From the NCBI GenBank assembly GCA_008729055.1, contig SDUX01000002.1, forward strand, positions 4,739,874-4,803,873: a stretch of 64,000 nucleotides of DNA, read 5' to 3'. Of the stretch, positions 56,832-64,000 are shown one piece after another. This stretch comes from Pyropia haitanensis (lineage: Eukaryota > Rhodophyta > Bangiophyceae > Bangiales > Bangiaceae). Position 1 is the stretch's first letter, and each line of letters begins with the position of its first letter. The notes under the pieces are model-generated. The model saw only the letters and a list, made by a program, of their open reading frames with translations, was not told where the DNA came from and did not search any database. A program made the translations under genes and the position numbers.

Positions 56832-57943
56832 CGCCCCCACCGCCGCGGCCGCCACCGCCGTCGCGGCCGCCACCCGTGGCGGCAGCCGCCCCTCGGCGGC
56901 GGCGGCCGCCACCGCCGTCGCCGGTGCCGCGCCGCGCAAACCGGTGGGTATGGAGGGGGAGGGGGCGGCCGCGGCGGGGCGGTGGCGGCGGCGACGTTGG
57001 CAGGGGCGGCGGCGGCAGTGGTGGCGGCGGCAAGGCGGGGGGGGGGAGGGGGGGGGGGCGGGCGGGGGGGGGCCCGTTGACGGGCCTCGTGGAGGCCGGG
57101 ACGGGAGTGGCGACGGGGGCCGCACCCGCGGCGGCGCCGGCGGCGGCACGCAGTACGCGAGTCTCAACGGCGGCGGCGGGCAGCGCTGCGGCGTTTGCCC
57201 GCCCCATTGACCCGACAGTGTCGCGACAGTCGACGCGGACGGCCGCGCCGCGTGGCGCGGCCGTCCCCTGCCCCTCATGGCGCAGGCTGCGTGTCGGGAG
57301 CAGCCCGCGCGGGCGTTGCGCGGGGCCGACCGACGCGGCCAGCAGCGGTCCGCCGCGGGCCGACGGGCCCGCTGGCTGTGGCGCTCCCACCCTCCGGATC
57401 GGTCTCGCACGGCCCGCTGGCCAGCGGTACACCACGTACCGTGTACACTGCATACGTTGACACCCGCTCTTGTGGCTGGGAAATTGAAAACTTTGCGGCC
57501 AAGAAGGGAATCCGTCTCCCCACACGGGGCCGCCTGCCGATTCGGCTGCGCCGCAAACTTTTTTTGGTTGACATCTGTGCCACGTGGCAGGGCTGGGAGC
57601 GCATTGATCCGGCCCACCGCGGTCTTGGTCACGGTCGCGAGCGAGCGGCTGCGTCGCCGCGGACGCCGTCGGCGCGACGCGTGCCGCCGCCCCGGCTGTG
57701 GGCACGCCCCGCCCCGCCGCTGTCACCCCTCACCCGTGCCGTTGCGTGGCGATTTGTTTCCTGGTCCCCCGCCCTCTGCCCTTGCCGGTGCTCTTCTTGT
57801 CCTGAGCTGTCCACCTCGGCCGTTCTTTCCGTCCCCCGGCTTCCCCCCTTCCCGGTGCCGGCCCCCCCCCGACCCTCTTGTCTTTTGTTTTCTCTCTCGT
57901 GTCTCCCTCCCCCCCCCCCCCCCTTTCTTCCCACCACGGGACC
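56538..57943. other. Intergenic DNA between the NTF2-like gene and RPC8
   Basis: Alanine-coding GCC repeats at 56790-56935 and G runs near 57040 could be an alternative 3' exon or noise. The region just before 57943 is a pyrimidine tract with a run of C, the RPC8 leader. Confidence 0.4.
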
Positions 57944-58540
57944 ATGTTCAAGCTCGTGGACATCCAAGACACCATCCGCATCCCGCCGACCCGCTTTGGG
58001 GACCCCCCCCGGGAAGCGCTCGTCACCCAAATCCTCACCCGCTACGGCAACCGGGTGCTCCCCGAGGTGGGCCTCGTCCTCACCCTCTACGACATCACGT
58101 CGGTCGGGGAGGAGCGCCTCATCCCAGGCGACGGGGGCTCCCACACGTCCGTCACCTTCCGGGCGGTCGTCTACGCGCCGGCGCTCGGGGAGGTCGGCCT
58201 CGCGCGCATCGCGGGGTGCGACGCCAAGGGCCTCCGCCTCAGCACCGGCTTCTTTGAGGATATCTACGTCACCGCCGCGCACCTGCAGGTGCCCAGCCGG
58301 TACGTGGCGGGGGAGGAGGCGACGGGGGGGGTGGGCGGCTGGGTGTGGTCGTACGACGGCAACGACCTGTACATGGACGTGGGGGACGTCGTCTACTACC
58401 GGGTGGTGGGGGTGAGCTTTGTGGGCGTCCACCTCGACCCGGCGTCGGCCGAGCGCGCGCGCGTGCAGTGGCCGGCCATGACGATTACCGCGTCGTTGGG
58501 CACGCCGGGGCTGGGGGTGACCAGCTGGTGGGCGTCGTGA
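57944..58540 (+). CDS. POLR3H: RNA polymerase III subunit RPC8 (RPC25/POLR3H)
   Basis: A 198-residue intronless protein, full length for the family. It is the Rpb7 homologue of RNA polymerase III and pairs with RPC9 in the stalk that contacts initiation factors. The N-terminal SHS2-like half begins MFKLVDIQDTIRIPPTRFG and includes EVGLVLTLYDITSVGEERLI and the conserved PGDGGSHTSVTFRAVVYAP. The C-terminal OB/S1-like half carries ARIAGCDAKGLRLSTGFFED, VPSRYV, WVWSYDGNDLYMDVGDVVYY and FVGVHL, closing with TPGLGVTSWW. The start follows a C-rich leader and has an ACCATG context. A T tract lies about 130 nt after the stop. Its products here would include the three tRNA-Val genes. Confidence 0.95.
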   Translation: MFKLVDIQDTIRIPPTRFGDPPREALVTQILTRYGNRVLPEVGLVLTLYDITSVGEERLIPGDGGSHTSVTFRAVVYAPALGEVGLARIAGCDAKGLRLSTGFFEDIYVTAAHLQVPSRYVAGEEATGGVGGWVWSYDGNDLYMDVGDVVYYRVVGVSFVGVHLDPASAERARVQWPAMTITASLGTPGLGVTSWWAS

Positions 58541-59163
58541 GTCGCGGGGGGCGGCTGGACGGCGACGCGGCAGAGGAGGAGGGGGGGTCGGACGGGGGAG
58601 GGGGGGGGGGAGGGCAACGGGCTGGCGGTGCGTCCGGGGGTGGGGCAAGGGCTGCGAGTGTCCTTTGTTTTTTTTTGTCGTTCCATGGACGGTGGGCCCG
58701 CGCTGCCTGGCTCCCGCCGCCAGGGGGTGTGCGGCGAGTGTGGGCGCAGGGTGGCCGCTCGTTGGCGGGTGGGCGGAACCGGCGGGGTGTGGGGTCGGCC
58801 GCCGTGCGGTCGATGCGAGCGGGCGGGAGGCGAGGCGAACCGCTCGGCTGGCGACAGGGCCGCGTGCAAGCGGGGGAGGACCGGCACGGGCGGCACTCGT
58901 CGCACGGGCAGCCGGCCACGCGGGCCCCGGGGTGCGGGGGCGGACGACTGAGCAGGGTGGCCCCACGCGTGGATGTTGTGACAGCGGGGGATGGGAGCTG
59001 CGCGACATTGCTTTTGGAAACACGCCCGCAGTGCCTTGTGCGGTTCCCACCTCGGCTGCGGTCCACGGGCGACGCCGGCGCCGCGGCACACAAAAACCAA
59101 AACGGGGAGACGGAGGCACTCCCCCACCGCGTACCCCCCCACCCCCCCTCCTCGGGTACGCCC
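58541..59163. other. Intergenic DNA between convergent RPC8 and COQ7
   Basis: G runs and a short T tract near 58670. No gene. Confidence 0.4.
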
Positions 59164-60138
59164 CTAGACGCGCTCGGACAAAAAGATGGCGGCGCGGCAC
59201 CCCCCCTCAATGACCTTGGACAGCCCCCGGTAGGCAAACGCCCGCTCCGCCTCGTTGGCCAGCCCCGTCTCCTTGTGCTCCATCTCCTCATCCCGGAACC
59301 GGCGCAGCGTCGCCCGCAGCGGCGCCTCGGCCTCGTAGCCCTCCCCCAGCAGCGTCCGCACCTGGTCATTGTAGTGCCCCGCGATGACCGTCTCCACCGC
59401 CACCGTACACGCCATCGCGCCGCGCACGCCGAGCAGGGCGGTGCCCACACCAAGCGCGTACCCCGCCGCCGCCCACACCGGCGTCAGCACCGTCGGCCGC
59501 ACCCGCCGGCGGGGGAGGAGGTCCTCAAACGCGGCCAGGTGCGCCGCCTCCTGCGCGGCCATCTCCCGGAGGAGCGGGCCCGCGACGGGGTGCCGGCCGA
59601 GGACGGCCAGCTGGCCCGCGTAGATGCGGCGGGCGCCCAGCTCGCCGGCGTGGTCCACCCGCAGCATCGCGTCGAGGGCGGCCTTGCGGTGGGGGGTGGC
59701 GGTCAGGGCGGGCGTGTCGGCGGCGGCGGAGGGGAAGCTGGGGGGGGGGGGCGGGGGGGGGGGGGAGGGGGGGGGGGGGGGGGGCACCCGCCACCCGCCA
59801 CCACCGCCGCCGCCGGGCGTGGCGGCACGCGCAGCAGAGGCGGCGGCGGCCGCCGGCGGGGGCGCCCCGCCGTCGGCCGCCGCCGCCGCCGCCGCCGGGG
59901 GGGGCGCCGCGGCGGCGGGCACGCCCGTCGGCGGCGGGGTGCCCACCCCCGCAACGCCCCCACCGCCGCTGCCGCTGCCGCCGCTGCTGCCGCCGCTGCC
60001 GCTGCCGCCGCTGCCGCCGCCGCGGCCGCCCGCCACGCCGCGGCGGGCGGCGGGGACGGCGGCGCGCGCCGCCGCGGCCGCCGCCGCGGCGGCGGCGGCG
60101 GCGGCGGCGGCGGACGCGACCGCCGGCACGCGCAGCAT
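59164..60138 (-). CDS. COQ7: COQ7/CLK-1 demethoxyubiquinone hydroxylase
   Basis: A 324-residue protein from the ATG at 60138. It hydroxylates demethoxyubiquinone in mitochondrial ubiquinone synthesis with a di-iron centre. A leader of alanine and arginine (MLRVPAVASAAAA) suits mitochondrial import, followed by a Gly/Pro/Ala stretch of over 100 residues. The catalytic domain occupies about residues 150-324: LRVDHAGELGARRIYAGQ gives the first Glu ligand, EMAAQEAAHLAAFEDLL the first ExxH, AVETVIAGHYNDQ the third Glu, and RDEEMEHKETG the last ExxH, closing with RAFAYRGLSKVIEGGCRAAI. All six expected iron ligands are present. A longer frame runs upstream to 60357 but its start is less likely. Confidence 0.95.
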   Translation of the reverse strand: MLRVPAVASAAAAAAAAAAAAAAARAAVPAARRGVAGGRGGGSGGSGSGGSSGGSGSGGGGVAGVGTPPPTGVPAAAAPPPAAAAAAADGGAPPPAAAAASAARAATPGGGGGGGWRVPPPPPPSPPPPPPPPSFPSAAADTPALTATPHRKAALDAMLRVDHAGELGARRIYAGQLAVLGRHPVAGPLLREMAAQEAAHLAAFEDLLPRRRVRPTVLTPVWAAAGYALGVGTALLGVRGAMACTVAVETVIAGHYNDQVRTLLGEGYEAEAPLRATLRRFRDEEMEHKETGLANEAERAFAYRGLSKVIEGGCRAAIFLSERV

Positions 60139-61827
60139 CGTGGGCGGCGGACGCTGCCGGCTTGCGGTCCGCCGCGGCAACGCGGACGGGGGGAGGCCGC
60201 GCCCGCCGGGAGGGAGGAGCGGGGTGCCCGCGAGCGGCGGCGGCGGGTGGCGCCGCGGTGCGGCGGCGGCGGGACGTGCGCGGGGCGGGGCGGCACCAAA
60301 CGCGGGGCGCTTCCAGCGCGCATGGCAGTCACCGTGCAAGTCTCGGTGCTTTCCCAATTTTGCCCGATGTGGTCACCGTCAAGGCCAAGTTCAAGACTGG
60401 CAAACAAGATCTCAGCCATCCACTCGGCCGGATATGAACCATCGACCAATGGGAAGATGACCTGGACCCGTCTTGACTGGAGGGCTTTGTGGAAACCCGC
60501 GGCGCTCCTTCCTGTCGTCCAGATTTTGCTTGAACATTCCGGCGATCGGAAAGAAGACAAGGAAATCATGGGTCCTCTGGCAAGTCTTATCGGTACTTGA
60601 AGAGCCTTGCTCGGTGCCAAATGTAGTCGGACACGCGGACGAGGTACACCCGCGGACGTCTCGTGGAACCTTACCGTACCGTGTACAGGCGGTCGGTCCG
60701 ACCACCGGCAGGATCCGGTCTCTTGGGATCGCGGCATCCACGGGCCGCCCGCTGGAGCTGGCGCTGGGCCGGTCACGCTCCCCACCACCCCCCCCCCCCC
60801 CCTTTCCCCCCCGCGATATTGTCTCTCGGCCGCCGCCGCCAGCCCGGCGCCGCGCAGCCCACGCGCGTTGCCCGCGGCGCCCCCCCCCCCCCTCCGCGTA
60901 CGCCACCGCAACGTGGCGGCGGCGCCGCCGCCCGCCCGCCGGCCGGCAGCGTCCCAGCGCGCCGTCGCCACGCGCCGCCACGCGCGGCGCGCGCCCCCCC
61001 CCCCCCCTGCTGTTGGCCGCGGCGGGAGGTTGGGGGGGGGGGGGGGGGGAGGGGAGGGGCGCCGCGGGCGGCGCCGCGTGCGCACGCCGCGGGCGGCCGC
61101 CCGACGCGGCCGCCGCGCGCGGCGCGCCGCCGCCGCGCGTGGCCGCCGCCGCGGCCGTTGCGCCGCCGCGACGCCGCGGCGGCGCGGCCGCGCGCGGCGG
61201 CCGCGGCAGCGGCGCTCGGGCGGCGCGGCGGGGCGCGCGGGACGCGGCTGTCCCGGCCGTGGCGTCCGCACCCGGCTCGGCCACCGCCGCCGCCGCCGCC
61301 ACCGCCACCGCCACCACCACCGCCACCACCACCACCACCGCCACCGCCACCGCCACCACCACCGCCACCACCACCGCCGCCACCATCGCCACCGCCACCG
61401 CCACCGCCACCGCCACCACCACGGCCACCACCGATACCGCGACGGCCCTCCTCACCACAGCCACCTCTACCGCTAGCCCCCCCCTCGCCACGGCGACTGG
61501 CTCTGCCACCGTGACCGCCGCCACCACCGCCGTCGCCACCGCGGGCGGCGGCGGCGGCGTCACTGCAGGCGCGGCGGCGGCGGCCGCTGCCGCCACGACG
61601 GCTGCTGCCGCGGTTGACCCAGGCGGAGGTGCCACCACTGCCGACGGCGCTTCTGCCGGTGGCGGCTGGATGGTCGGTGGCGCGGTGGGGGTGCTGGTTG
61701 GTGGCTGCCGCCGTTTTTCCGTCGCTGCCGCGGCCACGGATTGAAGGGTGGGGGCGGGTGCCGGAGGGGTCGTCGTCACCGCCGTGAACGCGTGGGTCCT
61801 CTCTACTGTGGCGGCGGCGTGGCTGCC
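60139..61827. other. Intergenic DNA between COQ7 and the right-hand gene
   Basis: Divergent promoters. 60600-60720 is lower in GC and carries GGATCCGGTCT(CTT)GGGATC words. GC-rich proline/arginine microsatellites occupy 60770-61270, and a CCACCG/ACCGCC tract runs from about 61290 to 61435. The plus-strand Thr/Ala frame over that tract is compositional. Confidence 0.4.
61291..61435 (+). repeat. ACCGCC/CCACCA microsatellite
   Basis: About 145 bp of ACC, GCC and ACC-GCC trinucleotides with few interruptions. It codes for Thr/Ala in one frame and Pro or His/Arg in the others. Confidence 0.85.
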
Positions 61828-64000
61828 ATGGCGCCGCCACCGGCCAGCGTGGGCACCCTGGACGTACGGCCCCCCGCGGGCGCGTTGCAGGTGCCCGCCG
61901 CCTTGCCGGCGGGTGTGACTCGGCTGGCGACGCCCGCCGCCACGGACGTGTCCCGCCACGGCCTGGTGTGGGGGCTCGGCGGGGGGATTCGCGCGGCGGC
62001 GGTCAAGGTGGCGGCGGCCGACGGGGAGGACGAGTCGGTTCACAAAGCCGGCTGGCTGGGGGTGGGGGTGGCCGGCGGGGGTGGCGCCACCGCGGCCCCT
62101 GCGGCTGGCCGTGGCGCCGCCGCCCGCGCCGAGGCGGTGGCGACGGGCGGCGGCGGTGGGGGGGCGCGCCGTGTTGCCGCCCGCGTGGCACGGGCGGCGC
62201 GGCTCGGCGGTCGTGGCCGCGCGCTGTGGGGAGGGCGGCGGTCGCGGGGGGCTGTGCCCGCGCCACGGACGGGCGCCGCGGCTGGCCGTGGGGGGCGTGC
62301 GCCGGGGGGGGGTGGCGGCAACGGCGGTGGTGTGCCGAGCGGGGACGGCCGGGGCGACGGCCGGGATATCCGTGGCGGCGGCGGTGGCGGCGGTGGCGGT
62401 GGTGGGGGTGGTGGTGGCGGCGGTGGGGGTGCGGGCGGCGGCGGTGGCGGCAGTGGCAGCGGCGGTGACGATGACGACGACGGTGACCGCGACGACGATG
62501 GAGACCGCTACCCGCCCGCTGGCGTGGCGGTGGACCGCTCGCACGCGGCGGCGCTGCGGGCCACGGCGGTGGGCCTCGGCCGTGCCATCCCGCCGGGCCT
62601 GACGCTGCGGCAGGTGCTGGCCGGGCCGGGCGGCAACCCATTTGCGACGGACAGTGACGGCGAGTACATGCCGCTGCCGCCGCCGCCGCGGACGCCGCCG
62701 CCCGCCAGGCGGCCGGGCGGGGATGCTTCCGGCACCTCGTCGCCCGCGGCGGCCGCGGCGCCGTCGGCTGCGGCGTCGTCGCCGTCGCAGCCTGGCGGTG
62801 AGGGTGGTAGTGGTGGCGAGAGTGGCAGCGGCGGTGGCGGCGGCGGTGGCGGCGGCGGTGGCGGTGGTGGCGGTGGCGTTGTTGGTGACGGTGGCCGCAG
62901 GGGACGGCCGTCGGCCAGCCCCAACGCAGCCCGTTCGTGGACGGCCGCGCACACCCCGCTGCCGGCGCGGCGGTCCAGCACAGGCGAGGGAGCGCGGCGG
63001 GCGGCCACGGAGGCGGACGTGGCGCGGATCTTTGGCCGCGACTCCACCGACTCGACAAGCTCGTCGGACGGGCCCGACGAGCAGCAGGTGCCGGCGCTGC
63101 GGCTCTTCGCCGCCGTCGCCGTGGGCGCCCGGAACGCCTTGACGGGTGGGGCGCCGGGGGGGGGGGGGGGCACGGCGCTCGCGGCGGCGCTCGCGTGGCA
63201 CCGCGCGTCAGAAGGTAGGGGTGGCATCGGCGGTGACGGCCGGGGCGGCGGTGGCGACGGCGGCGTCGATAGCCGCCGCGGTAGAGGTGGCGACGGTGGC
63301 AGCAACGGCTGCAACGACAGCGCGGGTGATTACCCCCGCGGCCTCGCCGCCCGTGCGAGTGTGCCGGAGGGGGGGGGCGTCACGACGGTCACGACAGCCT
63401 CGACGGACAGTGGGGGCTGCAACGGCGACGGCCGGGGTGCCGGCGGCGGTGGCGACGGCGGCGATGGCGGCGACGGCGGCGACGGCGGCGGCGGTACCAG
63501 CGGCGGTGCGCATCAGCAGCGGAAGCGTCGTGCGCCCTCAAGCGGCCTTGTCAGCACGCGGGACCGCTCGCCAGTGCGCCCCAAGCGCCGCCTCTGCTTT
63601 CCAGCCCACACTTCAGAGACGACGTTGACGGGAGCGTCCACGGCGGCTGCGGGGGTCGAACCGGCGCTCTCGGCCGCTGGCGGCCCGCCCACCTACGGCC
63701 GCCCCGAGGTGCGCGGTAGCGGTGCGAGCATCGGCGACGGCCGAGGTGGCGGCGGCGGGGACCACGGCGGCGGCATCAGCGGCGGTGACTTTTCCCAGCG
63801 GAAGCGGGGTGCTCCCTCGGACGGGTACGCCAGTGCGCCTGGCCTCTCGCCGTCGGCCCTCAAGCGCTGCCGCCCCTTGTCAGCGTCCTCCCCAGAGGGG
63901 ACTGCGGCGGGTACGTTCACATTGGCTGCGGTGGCTGGGGCGACGCTGCTGGCCGCGGGCGACGTGGGCGCGTCTGGCCAACCGGGGTTAGGTGGCAACG
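61828..64000 (+). CDS. Glycine/aspartate-rich basic protein, partial (runs off window)
   Basis: One frame stays open from 61618 to the end of the window (over 720 codons from the first ATG at 61828), without crossing any frame break. It begins with a varied segment (SVGTLDVRPPAGALQVPAAL, TDVSRHGLVWGLGGG), passes through poly-Gly and DDDDDGDRDDDGDRYPP, then a segment with LGRAIPPGLTLRQVLAGPGG and DSDGEYMPLPPPP, and further on ATEADVARIFGRDSTDSTSS. Near the right edge are two related modules with basic clusters (QQRKRRAPSSG and SPVRPKRR; then QRKRGAPSDG and ALKRCRPLS) that could be nuclear localisation signals. No known domain is recognised. A nuclear, largely disordered protein is the best guess. 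Confidence 0.55.
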   Translation, partial: MAPPPASVGTLDVRPPAGALQVPAALPAGVTRLATPAATDVSRHGLVWGLGGGIRAAAVKVAAADGEDESVHKAGWLGVGVAGGGGATAAPAAGRGAAARAEAVATGGGGGGARRVAARVARAARLGGRGRALWGGRRSRGAVPAPRTGAAAGRGGRAPGGGGGNGGGVPSGDGRGDGRDIRGGGGGGGGGGGGGGGGGGGAGGGGGGSGSGGDDDDDGDRDDDGDRYPPAGVAVDRSHAAALRATAVGLGRAIPPGLTLRQVLAGPGGNPFATDSDGEYMPLPPPPRTPPPARRPGGDASGTSSPAAAAAPSAAASSPSQPGGEGGSGGESGSGGGGGGGGGGGGGGGGVVGDGGRRGRPSASPNAARSWTAAHTPLPARRSSTGEGARRAATEADVARIFGRDSTDSTSSSDGPDEQQVPALRLFAAVAVGARNALTGGAPGGGGGTALAAALAWHRASEGRGGIGGDGRGGGGDGGVDSRRGRGGDGGSNGCNDSAGDYPRGLAARASVPEGGGVTTVTTASTDSGGCNGDGRGAGGGGDGGDGGDGGDGGGGTSGGAHQQRKRRAPSSGLVSTRDRSPVRPKRRLCFPAHTSETTLTGASTAAAGVEPALSAAGGPPTYGRPEVRGSGASIGDGRGGGGGDHGGGISGGDFSQRKRGAPSDGYASAPGLSPSALKRCRPLSASSPEGTAAGTFTLAAVAGATLLAAGDVGASGQPGLGGN
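63517..63930 (+). repeat. Direct duplication, 279-bp period, inside the right-hand CDS
   Basis: CAGCGGAAGCG recurs at 63517 and 63796, each followed by GTGCGCC/GTGCTCC-CTC-like sequence, a CGCC-AAGCGC-type basic cluster and a GGCTGCG...CGG-type tail. The spacing is 93 codons, so the frame is preserved. Confidence 0.55.

Overview
The window looks like nuclear DNA of a very GC-rich eukaryote. Coding regions end almost every codon in G or C, alanine, proline, glycine and arginine runs are everywhere, and long G/C homopolymers and CGG/GCC microsatellites interrupt genes. Spliceosomal GT-AG introns are few and short (about 170-640 bp). A chloroplast-type FtsY with a transit-like leader, a bacterial-type Mn superoxide dismutase and an organellar MnmE indicate a photosynthetic host. 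The composition and sparse introns fit a bangiophyte red alga of the Porphyra/Pyropia type. That placement is inference from style and gene content, since no database was searched.

Layout: 1-3.2 kb holds alanine-rich, probably membrane-protein, coding debris. 3.2-6.5 kb holds histone H4 and a membrane-anchored alpha/beta hydrolase, both on the minus strand. 7.8 kb has the first of three identical tRNA-Val(AAC) genes, followed by IWS1 (minus). 10.8-16.7 kb is repeat-like and low-complexity DNA with one clear RING-H2 domain (minus). 16.8-18 kb encodes a secreted Cys-rich protein (minus), then tRNA-Val number 2. 20-25.5 kb has mnmE and a four-exon Mn-SOD (plus), convergent with cpFtsY (minus) at 26-27.3 kb. 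27.4-30.9 kb is a non-coding repeat district (about 310-bp tandem units with a conserved hairpin and a 67/68-bp A/B satellite) ending at tRNA-Val number 3. 31.2-38.5 kb has a TMEM223-like gene (plus) converging on a large pseudokinase-Sel1 gene (minus). 39.7-41.1 kb is a foldback-like element. 41.6-50.4 kb has dCTP pyrophosphatase (minus), a second member of the secreted Cys-rich family (plus), a Wss1/SPRTN-type protease (plus) and aladin (minus). 51.1-54.4 kb is an ABCG-like transporter whose ATPase motifs are all degenerate (minus). 55.8-60.1 kb has a secreted NTF2-like protein (plus), the Pol III subunit RPC8 (plus) and COQ7 (minus). A glycine-rich basic protein runs off the right end.

There is no operon logic. 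The genes are mostly housekeeping (chromatin, transcription elongation, Pol III, nuclear pore, organellar translation, ubiquinone synthesis, ROS defence, nucleotide sanitation, DNA-protein crosslink repair) interleaved with lineage-specific secreted proteins and repeats. Many genes change reading frame exactly at G/C homopolymers. I read this as assembly or sequencing length error rather than biology, so coordinates of those genes mark gene extent and not a clean reading frame. Two recurring sequence habits are worth noting: a C-rich pyrimidine leader just before many start codons, and long T tracts that lie on the sense strand in every gene where I could assign a strand.
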